Part shown: in pieces, positions 16,401 through 22,949 of the stretch | Numbering within the stretch: position 1 is the first letter of the stretch | How the letters are laid out: each line of letters opens with the position of its first letter | The notes under the pieces: generated by a model | What the model saw: the letters and a program-made list of their open reading frames with translations, nothing else | What the model was told of the DNA's origin: nothing | Databases searched by the model: none | Source: Ignavibacteria bacterium | GTDB lineage: Bacteria > Bacteroidota > Ignavibacteria > Ignavibacteriales > SURF-24 | Length of the DNA stretch: 64,000 bases | Assembly (NCBI GenBank): GCA_025612375.1 | Contig: JAAXKN010000005.1 | Location: forward strand, 62,001-126,000 | Direction: 5' to 3' | Program-made: the position numbers and the translations under genes

Positions 16401-18020
16401 TAATAAATAATTTAATGCAGAGGTAAATTCATCTTCATATATCAATTTCGGAACATTTAACTTTTGGTCTTCTGACATTTCAATAGCAATTTTCTCCAAA
16501 AGTTGAACATACTCTCCTGATTTTTCAGGAATTGAAAGAATTTTTTTTATCCAGAACTCATTGTACAAATCCTGCAAAGTATGTATTGAATCTAGATCTA
16601 TATTTTTTCCATAAATTGTACAAAATATATTTAGATTCTGGGGGTTGGCAATTAACTTTTTTAGGACTTTCGGAATTTGATCATAATTTATATCCAGCAT
16701 ATCTGTAACACTCTTGACTTCTTCATCATGCAATTCGCCTATTGAGATTCTAGATTGCTGATCTAAGTGCCTTAATAACGGATCATAAGTTAAATCATAG
16801 TCCCGACAAGAAATAATTATTCTTAGATTTTTGATATTTGATATACGGTTTATAAAATCGAAGTAAAAATTAATAGAACTTCTATCATTTGAAAGGACTA
16901 ATGATAATGAATCAATTTGATCTATTATCACAACACACATTTCTTTTTCAGTAATCGTATTAACAATTTTCATTAAATCATCACTTAGATTTAATTTCAG
17001 TTTTAATTCATTATAATTTGTAACACCTATCAGATCTATTTTAATAGCCAGTATACATTTGCCTTTTTCTTTCAATTTCTTAACAACATCTTGTAATATG
17101 ATTGTTTTTCCACAACCAGCTTTCCCTGTTAATAGTAATATCGGTTTCCTAAGTTCTTCTTTGGGTTTATCAACCCATTCAATAACTTTTAAAACTTCTT
17201 CTCTAATCTTATGCGAATCTGATAATTTCCCAAAAATATTTGTCCAATTAATCAATGAGCGGGAAATATTATCAAACTCTTTCTTAATTTCCGAAAAGTC
17301 AATGGAACTTAATAAGCAAAATCCCTCCTTCTCTAACATCTTTTTTAAATATTCTTGATCAACAATCCCCCTGCCTCCAATGTCTTTAGCAAGTTGATAT
17401 AAATAATATGCAATTCCCGATTCATTTGTAATCCTGCCTTTAAATAAATTTCCGATCAGATTTATATATTCATCTTGCTCATATCCACGCTTAAATCTTA
17501 CGAGCTTTGATAATTCGATAATTTCCTCATAATTAAGGCCTATATAATGTTTGAACTTTTCTAATTCTGCAAAATCACTTTGTGCTGAAACACGTAATTT
17601 TATTTCTTTAAGCGAGTTGCATTCACAAAGTTGAGGGAAAATAGAGCTAAATAAGGGGCAAGGGCTTTGACTTACAAAGGTAATTTTAACGCTGGGATTA
17701 TTCTTATATTGATTTTTGATTTGAGAAATCACCCCTTGATTACTCAACCGGCCTGAAGTCCATTTTGTTTCAGAAGGTGCGATATATTTAATATTATAGG
17801 AAGTTATCTCATTCTTCTTATATATTATTAGATCATCAATAAAATTACGACTAGCACTATTTTGTTTGGAATTTTCTTGATCGGCGTTGGAATAAACGAC
17901 ATTGGCTTCTGCCTGTATTTTCATCGACTGGTCAAAAAACATTTTCCCCAATTGGTATGCAATAAACCAGTATTGGTAGCTATACCCCCTACCACCGGCT
18001 ACTCCACCACGATTTGCCAT
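13500..18020 (-). CDS. Giant STAND NTPase with predicted N-terminal nuclease (probable anti-phage protein)
   Basis: About 1,506 residues from the ATG at 18020, which has GGGTGA upstream; a GTG at 18029 is the alternative. Residues 1-150 start with a GG-x-GYSYQ motif and carry IDDL (61-64) and E71 ... NIK (76-78). This resembles the PD-(D/E)xK pattern of Cap4/DUF4297-type nucleases. The NTPase core has Walker A GKAGCGKT (299-306), Walker B VVIIDQID (363-370) and ISCRDYD (403-409). More than 900 residues of helical repeat-like sequence follow, as in sensor regions of STAND/Avs proteins. The gene is visibly more AT-rich than its neighbours, indicating transfer. Phage sensing and nuclease action are inferred from architecture. 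Confidence 0.75.
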   Translation of the reverse strand: MANRGGVAGGRGYSYQYWFIAYQLGKMFFDQSMKIQAEANVVYSNADQENSKQNSASRNFIDDLIIYKKNEITSYNIKYIAPSETKWTSGRLSNQGVISQIKNQYKNNPSVKITFVSQSPCPLFSSIFPQLCECNSLKEIKLRVSAQSDFAELEKFKHYIGLNYEEIIELSKLVRFKRGYEQDEYINLIGNLFKGRITNESGIAYYLYQLAKDIGGRGIVDQEYLKKMLEKEGFCLLSSIDFSEIKKEFDNISRSLINWTNIFGKLSDSHKIREEVLKVIEWVDKPKEELRKPILLLTGKAGCGKTIILQDVVKKLKEKGKCILAIKIDLIGVTNYNELKLKLNLSDDLMKIVNTITEKEMCVVIIDQIDSLSLVLSNDRSSINFYFDFINRISNIKNLRIIISCRDYDLTYDPLLRHLDQQSRISIGELHDEEVKSVTDMLDINYDQIPKVLKKLIANPQNLNIFCTIYGKNIDLDSIHTLQDLYNEFWIKKILSIPEKSGEYVQLLEKIAIEMSEDQKLNVPKLIYEDEFTSALNYLLSEGILKEERNQLQFFHQSFFEYCFSRAFVKGRKNISEYVLEQHQGLFARSTIKNVLSYLRGVNLESYNENLIVLLTSPKVRFHIKLLILNLLGSEENVLPSEWEIIKNKVLTNNKDVKYFIESICTIEWFYYLDKEGFIMKFLNSCDNLLSRSCEWMIEYRLIESNPGPILKFLFSLENNERNNSIVYYTILYLKEWDNPIALQLFDRVRDYFFSRNQYHLSKTLSRITKISPTYAIKILNELITKKISSSEFRQSVDRNIIGYEIGETFEILAKEEPVLFLEFALPLIKDISEKTRLLELEGYYIDNAFFLHEEFDNLKTHWGLIKLASQLLFDNAKTPKIFKKFFEEYKDDYALSILYVLTEGLLCDPVCYLDEVFYLLIRENLIKHCDLKSGLKYNILKLLNQTYAYFDGSRQEQINLVILKSEDLRIHKGDLRKYKGASIFALLSSIPLSERNKYSHIRRIYYELERKFGQFQNMKPKPAQISWVGPPIPETAYFNMQLVDWENSFKKYNDRTGWDKGYQNKKGFQYGGLIEHSRMFGRCIKEDPDKFFPFLLDLKKETTANEYFAEALRGLLACKYDYKKIKELVTYLINFNNDKFLRTVIIDCIKYIDEFEILEPFLFTKICVYSIDFEENNNLEPEESINDSLQKGINTLQGYAVFTLVTLKSCAYYKKQILGTLSKIANCNNISVKCAAIANLHHLVNLDPEKIYEIYKRCSNDLNDDILINSVYLLGYYINEKFNYLKNHLRAIVRIKGSDRVRERQNYVGQIVMYLYIKNVRGAKKLLEELYNDSIDFQAGLLKQAIYNIPHQNDTALKKAETIFKKLLLSESHIIQNEYTYAFREFKPEDFNKLYNYILLYSKNKSGKGNRTDNRIFEYLLQCVGYEPKKCLDVLENLLETSNFDLQESSISDEPVQILIGAYNKLLLYSKESYCEKAMDIFDKLLQIPELQFSVRKVLESADYS

Positions 18021-18138
18021 TATTATCACCCACTTTTGAGTATTTAACGAATATAGTTAGTTGTAATTTTGAATTAGAAAGAATTTTCGATCTAAAGAAT
18101 AAAGTTACTCATTGAAATAACCTCATTAATTTCTTTAT

Positions 18139-18654
18139 TTAAAAATTGTTTATATCGTTTATCTGGCAGTAGCGCAGGCCGTCTGTTGGAAGGCCGGGCA
18201 GGTCGTTCAGTCGTCTGCGGAGCGAATTTCCCCTTTTAATGTGCTCGCGGAAAGTTTCAGGCTTATGGAATGAAAATGTATTCCTGGAGCGGGGCATAGG
18301 GTCGCGGTAATCGGTAAAGCGCGTAATGAGTCCTGTGCTTTCATACACGAACGGAAGAGGATCATTGTTCAGGAATTTGAGTTTGCTTTCGGCGTACCCG
18401 GAGGACTGGTCCTCCACGGATGTAAGGTGAAGCCCTTCCTCTTCCCTTTTAGCTTCAATTATCCCTACGGGCTTTTTATCCACAAAAAGGATATAGTCGG
18501 CCGGGCCTGCATCGGTCTGGTATTCCCTTACGGCAACGCCCATGGCGGCAGAAAGATTAATTTTCTTCTTATCTTGGATCACCCAGCCGCAGGCTATTAG
18601 CTGGCGGTCGATATTATCTCTAGCTTCCTGTTCCGGATTCTTATTCATTGCCAA
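18139..18654 (-). pseudogene. Truncated type I restriction subunit HsdR (N-terminal nuclease domain only)
   Basis: A 171-residue frame equal to the N-terminal domain of HsdR. The PD-(D/E)xK nuclease pattern is intact: D53 in GPADYILFV and E67-A-K69 in GIIEAK. Homology to HsdR runs to LPTDGLRYCQI, the point where the DEAD-like helicase part should begin. It then reads NDINNF and stops. The roughly 800 helicase residues are missing, and no hsdM or hsdS is nearby. The lost part is replaced by the giant NTPase gene, which starts 119 bases further on. It is a remnant, though a stand-alone nuclease domain cannot be excluded. Confidence 0.75.
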
Positions 18655-18718
18655 ATACTGAAATTACGGAGCATAATTTACATTTTTTATCGGTTAAAAG
18701 TAATATTTATGCTTAAAA

Positions 18719-18802
18719 GCGCTCCCGGTTACATAATTCGGGAGACTCCTTTATAATATATATGGTGACGGGGGGCGTTTTCGGAAAATTTTTGTGAAAA
18801 TA
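18719..18802. repeat. Intergenic repeat, copy 1 of 3
   Basis: A hairpin (CTCCCG 18722-18727 with CGGGAG 18739-18744 around an ACATAAT loop) is followed by the conserved core TATATATGGTGACG (18757-18770) and CGTTTTCGGAAAATTTTTG. It lies just upstream of the hsdR remnant on the minus strand, in a 241-base gap with no other feature. The same core recurs at 20.80 and 22.70 kb in the same orientation. Confidence 0.75.
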
Positions 18803-18895
18803 ATTATTTTTTTGCTGGATTGGGGAACGTTGTATGATTTTTTAGGTGGCAATTGAAGTAAAATATTTAGCGTCGGACATTAATTTTAGATGCGG

Positions 18896-19435
18896 CTATT
18901 CAAAGGGTTGATACTCCGGGGAAGCCATGTATTCTTCAATAGTATCAAAAGGCAGCTTGCTCCCTTTAGATTTTACCTCAGCAATAAATTTATTGCACTC
19001 TTTAGCATCCATTATTTTCCCGTTAATAGCCTCAGCTAAAACTGCCATAGTCGTCAGATATTTGATTCCGTTATGCTCGCAGTATTCTTTTATATCCTTT
19101 AAATTACTGCTTGCAATAATGTTTTTCTTATACCGGGCATAAGCCATACACGCAGATTCACCAGGGCCAAAACTTTTTAGCAGAAAAGCATACTCTTTGA
19201 ATATTTCAATATCTCCGGTGGGAAAAGGAATTACTGGCACCTTCGTACTCCTTACAAAGAGATCGAACATTGCAATTCGCGAGTGCCATTTGCACACTTC
19301 GTCTTTTACTACATCCAGAACGGCAAGCCTATGAGGAAAGATGCCAGCTAACTTTAATATTTTATCCCCTTTCATAAAGTGAATAATTACATCCGCATCC
19401 AGCAGTATGGTTTTTCCCGGCTGCTTTCCCGACAT
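18896..19435 (-). CDS. PIN-like domain protein, third gene of the XRE/ImmA-IrrE module
   Basis: A 179-residue protein. The N-terminus reads TILLDADVIIHF with D13 and D15; acidic residues follow at D45/E46, at E93 in GPGESACMAYA, and at D114 in SSNLKDI. This is the pattern and spacing of PIN-like nuclease folds (related to DUF3368-type proteins), although Asn111 stands where an Asp is more usual. PIN proteins are metal-dependent RNases, often toxins. Its ATG overlaps the last base of the protease gene stop (TAATG), so translation is coupled. Function as nuclease effector of the module is inferred. Confidence 0.65.
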   Translation of the reverse strand: MSGKQPGKTILLDADVIIHFMKGDKILKLAGIFPHRLAVLDVVKDEVCKWHSRIAMFDLFVRSTKVPVIPFPTGDIEIFKEYAFLLKSFGPGESACMAYARYKKNIIASSNLKDIKEYCEHNGIKYLTTMAVLAEAINGKIMDAKECNKFIAEVKSKGSKLPFDTIEEYMASPEYQPFE

Positions 19436-20163
19436 TACTCACTTTCCTCAGAATCAACATCTATTCCGATTTCCCGCATTAATGAAGCATAGTTTGATTC
19501 CGAAATAAATTCCCTTTCAAACAGGGTTCTGGCCTTTAGCCCGTAATCGCCTATTACCATGCCATCATTGCCTTCATTATACAATGCAGTATCATACCCA
19601 TAAAGCTTCGCATTATACTTTACCTTATTTTTGAATTCATGGAACTGCTCTGATGTAATAAGATTCATTTCCTTCAATTGAATTAGTAAAGCCGAGCGTG
19701 AGCATGCGAAATATTGTTCGATGTCTAATATTGTTGCAAGAGAGATGTTTTTCTTCAGTTCGGAAGCGGGAATTCGTTCGAGTATTCCCTGCTCAGGCAT
19801 TAAAGCATTGACCGCAAACCAGTCGGCTTCATACTCAATGCCCTGTTGCTTATCAAATGCACCGGCATTACATAACATAGAGCTGAAGCTTGTCTGTATA
19901 AAAAGATGGTACATCTCATGCAAAATTGTAAAGTTCTGCCGGCCTATTGAATGGGATGCATTGATCAGGATGAAATTCATTTCATCTGCTTTTAGAGCCA
20001 TTCCGGAGAAGTCGGGGTCCAGTTTTCTGAAAACTGTAATCACATTATTGTCTTTCAGCAATTTATGTGTGTCTATTGAATCACAGGATCCAAATCCTTT
20101 TAGTTCCCTGAACTCAATTGCGGCCTTCTTAATAGCCAGCTTTGACTGCATGTTTTCTCTCAA
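19435..20163 (-). CDS. ImmA/IrrE family zinc metallopeptidase
   Basis: A 242-residue protein with the zinc-protease motif HEMYH (82-86) and, 25 residues later, EYEADWFA, whose Glu (112) is the expected third ligand. This is the ImmA/IrrE (COG2856) arrangement. Known members cleave XRE-type repressors encoded beside them (ImmA cuts ImmR, IrrE cuts DdrO). The gene overlaps the 3' end of the XRE gene by 35 bases (or 23 if the ATG at 20151 is used) and the PIN gene by one base. The C-terminal ~100 residues are helical and unassigned. Repressor cleavage here is inferred from family and context. Confidence 0.85.
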   Translation of the reverse strand: MRENMQSKLAIKKAAIEFRELKGFGSCDSIDTHKLLKDNNVITVFRKLDPDFSGMALKADEMNFILINASHSIGRQNFTILHEMYHLFIQTSFSSMLCNAGAFDKQQGIEYEADWFAVNALMPEQGILERIPASELKKNISLATILDIEQYFACSRSALLIQLKEMNLITSEQFHEFKNKVKYNAKLYGYDTALYNEGNDGMVIGDYGLKARTLFEREFISESNYASLMREIGIDVDSEESE

Positions 20164-20491
20164 TATTAGTAAGCTTAATATAGTTCTTCACAATTTTTCT
20201 AAAACCCGCAATAGCCTCCAAATCCCGGCTATTCAAAGTACCGGTTCTGAAAGCAAAAGCAATATTTACATTTTTCTGAGAAGGGTTTTCTTCCAGGAGG
20301 TCTGCCAGTTCGACCCCAAAGAGGTCAGCCAAGCTTTCAAGGTGTTTGAGGGGTATATTTCTTGCCTCGGTTTCATAATAGCTGATATTTGCCCGTTGAA
20401 TTCCAAGAAAATCTGCCACCTCCTGCTGCGACAATCCCATTTTCTCGCGAAATGCCCTAAGATTTTCCCCAATAATAGTCTGTTTTTCCAT
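20129..20491 (-). CDS. XRE-family HTH regulator of the protease/PIN module
   Basis: A 120-residue protein. Residues about 8-62 form a Cro/CI-type helix-turn-helix (NLRAFREKMGLSQQEVADFLG ... ISYYETEARNIP). The C-terminal half (about 75-120) is a helical extension likely to hold the contact or cleavage site for the ImmA-type protease. AGGAGG lies just upstream of the ATG. The AT-rich promoter region contains GTTACAAA/TTTGTAAC inverted half-sites that suit an autorepressor. It is the first gene of the three-gene leftward unit. Confidence 0.88.
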   Translation of the reverse strand: MEKQTIIGENLRAFREKMGLSQQEVADFLGIQRANISYYETEARNIPLKHLESLADLFGVELADLLEENPSQKNVNIAFAFRTGTLNSRDLEAIAGFRKIVKNYIKLTNIERKHAVKAGY

Positions 20492-20528
20492 ATTACCTCC
20501 TCATAAGGGTAGGAAAAATAATTGTTTT

Positions 20529-20650
20529 GTTACAAAATAGCAACATATATTATATAATACTCAAATTTGTAACATAATCCAAGGCTAATTCGTTCATTTT
20601 TCTAATATTATTTACCATAATCCTAAAGTTATGATTATTTTCGTAACAAA
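20529..20650 (-). promoter_or_regulatory. Operator-like inverted repeats upstream of the XRE gene
   Basis: GTTACAAA (20529-20536) and TTTGTAAC (20566-20573) form a perfect 8-bp inverted repeat flanking a TATATAAT stretch that could be the -10 region. A further site, GTAACAAA, stands at 20643-20650. The repeats lie 38-160 bases before the XRE start. Binding by the XRE protein is inference. Confidence 0.5.
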
Positions 20651-20766
20651 TGTCCCAATATAGGTTTGAGTTATTAATAATAAATTATATTACAGATCGA
20701 AATTATAGTTGTATTTATTTCTATATACCATTCCGGGTATTGCGGCACATATGAATAGCCTAAAAA

Positions 20767-20850
20767 GCTCCCCCGGCAACATAATCCGGGAGATTATTTT
20801 GTTATATTTATGGTGACGCGGGTCGTTTTCGGAAATTTTTTGTGAAAATA
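20767..20850. repeat. Intergenic repeat, copy 2 of 3
   Basis: GC-rich hairpin arms around CAACATAAT (20768-20792) are followed by the shared core TTATGGTGACG (20807-20817) and TCGTTTTCGGAAATTTTTTG. The arms differ in sequence from copy 1 yet still pair. The surrounding 585-base gap (20492-21076) otherwise holds the XRE operator sites and no convincing gene. Confidence 0.75.
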
Positions 20851-21076
20851 AATAAAAAAAGGTTCGAAAAATTTTAATTGGTCCCAATGCAAAATTAAAA
20901 GGTAAGGCGCAATTGGGTAAGTCCTGGTGGGTTTCAGAATACAAAAAGCCCGGAATCAGCAAAAAGTAACTGTCTCCGGGCAATATTCTTTCTTCAGCGG
21001 AAAGAGTGGGATTTTGCGCACACTGCCCTAAGAATAGCGGCTTACAGGGAAAGCACATATTAATTCTTTATTATTT

Positions 21077-21622
21077 TTATTTAGATTCCCTTTGATTGAT
21101 AATGAAATAAGAGGGTTCTCCAACAGTAACTCCTATGATTGAGCCGGAAACTGCACCGAGCAAAGCACCTCCAATTGCCCCAAGTAAAACAGGCGGCTCC
21201 TGCACCTCTGAGGTTTTACCTATTAAAAGAGCATAAGAAGCACCCGCCAGGGCTCCGGCCAGTACTCCGTAACCGAGGCCATGTGTTAAACCTCCTGTCC
21301 TGTCCGTAACCTGTATGGAGTAAAGCTTACTGGTCTGAATGAATTTTATGTCATCTGCTTTGTCATCTGACCAGGAAGTGGCATCAATTCCTATGTTCAG
21401 GTTATGAACCCTGAAGGACTGCCCATCCAGCAATGTAATCAGGGCATATCGGCCTTGAGACTGTTCATTTATGGTATTATAGTATTCATCCTTATTCTGA
21501 TATTTCCCAATATCAGTCGTGCTCGCACATCCTGATAAAGCTATCAGCAAAAGAAAGGCGGGAAGCCAGGATACTGCCATTTTGATTGAATGGTGTAAGT
21601 TTCCAATTTCCAGTTTAATCAT
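21077..21622 (-). CDS. Lipoprotein of unknown function with glycine-zipper segment
   Basis: A 181-residue protein with a hydrophobic signal and lipobox ALSGC (Cys about residue 32). A polar domain of about 80 residues follows, then a Gly/Ala-rich stretch (LGYGVLAGALAGASYALL ... GGALLGAVSGSIIGV, about 115-165) typical of glycine-zipper membrane segments. The start at 21622 has AGAGGT eight bases upstream; an internal ATG near 21580 would give a shorter signal. It starts 5 bases after the stop of the next gene, so the two lipoproteins are probably co-transcribed. No family recognised. Confidence 0.65.
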   Translation of the reverse strand: MIKLEIGNLHHSIKMAVSWLPAFLLLIALSGCASTTDIGKYQNKDEYYNTINEQSQGRYALITLLDGQSFRVHNLNIGIDATSWSDDKADDIKFIQTSKLYSIQVTDRTGGLTHGLGYGVLAGALAGASYALLIGKTSEVQEPPVLLGAIGGALLGAVSGSIIGVTVGEPSYFIINQRESK

Positions 21623-21627
21623 TCAAT

Positions 21628-22656
21628 TTACCTCTGTTTCAGTTTTCCATGAACCATTATTGAAATGCCGCCTCTATTCCCGGCAAAGAATATATCGTTC
21701 GGGAATATTGCCATTGCCCAGATACCCATATCCGTAGGGTAGATTGTTTCTATGTCCGTACCGTTGTAGTGCATAAGACCGTTGTATCCTACTGAGAAAA
21801 AGTCCTTTGTACTTCTTCCATACATCAGTCCAGCAAATTGTGTCCCGGTGAAATCCTTCCAGAGAACCAGTTTATTATCCTGATACTTATAAATCTTTTT
21901 CCCTATTATTATAAATGCCTGACCGTCAACTTCATTGACCGTTGCTAAATCCGCCCCGCTGTATAATTCTTTTAATGACTTGCTGTCATACAAATAGATC
22001 TTGTTAGTATACCCTGTTTTCTCATAACGTGTAGCCGATAAGAAGTAATTGGAGCTTTCCTTTATTCCTCTTTTTATTCCGGTAAAGCCGACCCTTAGAT
22101 CAGGGATATCTAATACGCTCCACACATTTCCGTAATACGTAGCGATTATTCCTTTATAGGACTTGCCCTCCGTTGATTCAGCCACTCCTACAGCAAAGAT
22201 ACTGTATGGAGCATCGCCCCAGATTTGGTTAAATCCCGGTACATAGCCTGGAATATTCAGAGTTGCCGCAGCTTTCCATGAGCTCCCGTCAAACTTATAG
22301 ATCTGCTCCCCCGGAGCACCGGCTGCCCAGACGTTATTCTGAGCAAATCCGCATACACTCATTAAATTGCTCGAAACCCCAGGCCATTTCTGCTCCCACT
22401 TTGTTCCATCGAAGTGCCATATGGCATCAATAGTTGCCCCGGCGCTTCCAACAGCCCAGAGGTCATCTGGACCTGAACCCCAGAGTCCTGAGATGTAAGC
22501 GTGCCACTCGCCTTTGAGTGTATCGACGGTCCATGTGTAATCCCTCCTTCCCGGAGTGGAGTTGTCAACCTGTTCGCTTGTGACAGGATCTTTACTGCAG
22601 GAAAGATTAAAAATCAGTAGAATTAATAGTGTAATTGATCCAAGTATTTTTTTCAT
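21628..22656 (-). CDS. Lipoprotein with beta-propeller-like repeats, unknown function
   Basis: A 342-residue protein with signal peptide and lipobox NLSC (Cys at 20). The mature part has repeats such as LWGSGPDDLWAVGSAG, VCGFAQNNVWAAGAPG, IWGDAPYSIFAVG and MYGRSTKDFFSVG, each about 45-60 residues apart. These are like the WG-x-D-x-W-AVG blades seen in some secreted propeller proteins. A ligand- or polymer-binding surface role is plausible but not shown. It is the first gene of a two-lipoprotein unit; repeat copy 3 lies about 40-90 bases upstream. Confidence 0.65.
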   Translation of the reverse strand: MKKILGSITLLILLIFNLSCSKDPVTSEQVDNSTPGRRDYTWTVDTLKGEWHAYISGLWGSGPDDLWAVGSAGATIDAIWHFDGTKWEQKWPGVSSNLMSVCGFAQNNVWAAGAPGEQIYKFDGSSWKAAATLNIPGYVPGFNQIWGDAPYSIFAVGVAESTEGKSYKGIIATYYGNVWSVLDIPDLRVGFTGIKRGIKESSNYFLSATRYEKTGYTNKIYLYDSKSLKELYSGADLATVNEVDGQAFIIIGKKIYKYQDNKLVLWKDFTGTQFAGLMYGRSTKDFFSVGYNGLMHYNGTDIETIYPTDMGIWAMAIFPNDIFFAGNRGGISIMVHGKLKQR

Positions 22657-22689
22657 GCCGTTTTAAGAGAGTTTAATGTAACAGGTAAA

Positions 22690-22745
22690 CTTACATAATA
22701 TATATATGGTGACGAGAGTCGTTTTCGGAAAATTTTGTGAAAATA
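22690..22745. repeat. Intergenic repeat, copy 3 of 3
   Basis: TTACATAATATATATATGGTGACG (start 22691) and TCGTTTTCGGAAAATTTTG match the cores of copies 1 and 2, without the GC-rich hairpin arms. It lies just upstream of a leftward lipoprotein gene. Confidence 0.7.
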
Positions 22746-22780
22746 TTTTTTTTGGGGGAATTGGGGGATTTGAATATTTT

Positions 22781-22870
22781 CCACGGGTGCTGCCATGGCC
22801 GGGGGCTTTCTCACCTCCGGGCTACAAACAGAGCACTGCCTTCGGGGCTTGCTAATCTGATTACATGGGC
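22781..22870. repeat. Decayed REP-like GC-rich segment
   Basis: Between the third repeat and the response-regulator gene lies a GC-rich stretch (CCATGGCCGGGGGC, CACCTCCGGGCTAC, CTTCGGGGCTTGC) with partial palindromes, unlike the AT-rich sequence around it. It resembles the other REP-like pieces in the window but has no complete hairpin. Confidence 0.35.
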
Positions 22871-22949
22871 CTGGTCAAGTTTTCTTTGCAGTTTCCCGGA
22901 AGATATGTAAGATAGAATCGTTAATTTGATTCTGTATGTCAGATTTTTT

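Noticed and set aside
18139-18654. Functional type I restriction enzyme
   Set aside because: Helicase part, hsdM and hsdS are absent.
20690-21058. 122-codon open frame in the gap after the XRE operon
   Set aside because: It covers the intergenic repeat and hairpin, has no ribosome binding site and odd composition; better explained as non-coding.
18719-22745. CRISPR-like array from the three repeats
   Set aside because: Only three copies, kilobases apart, with whole genes between; no regular spacers and no cas genes.
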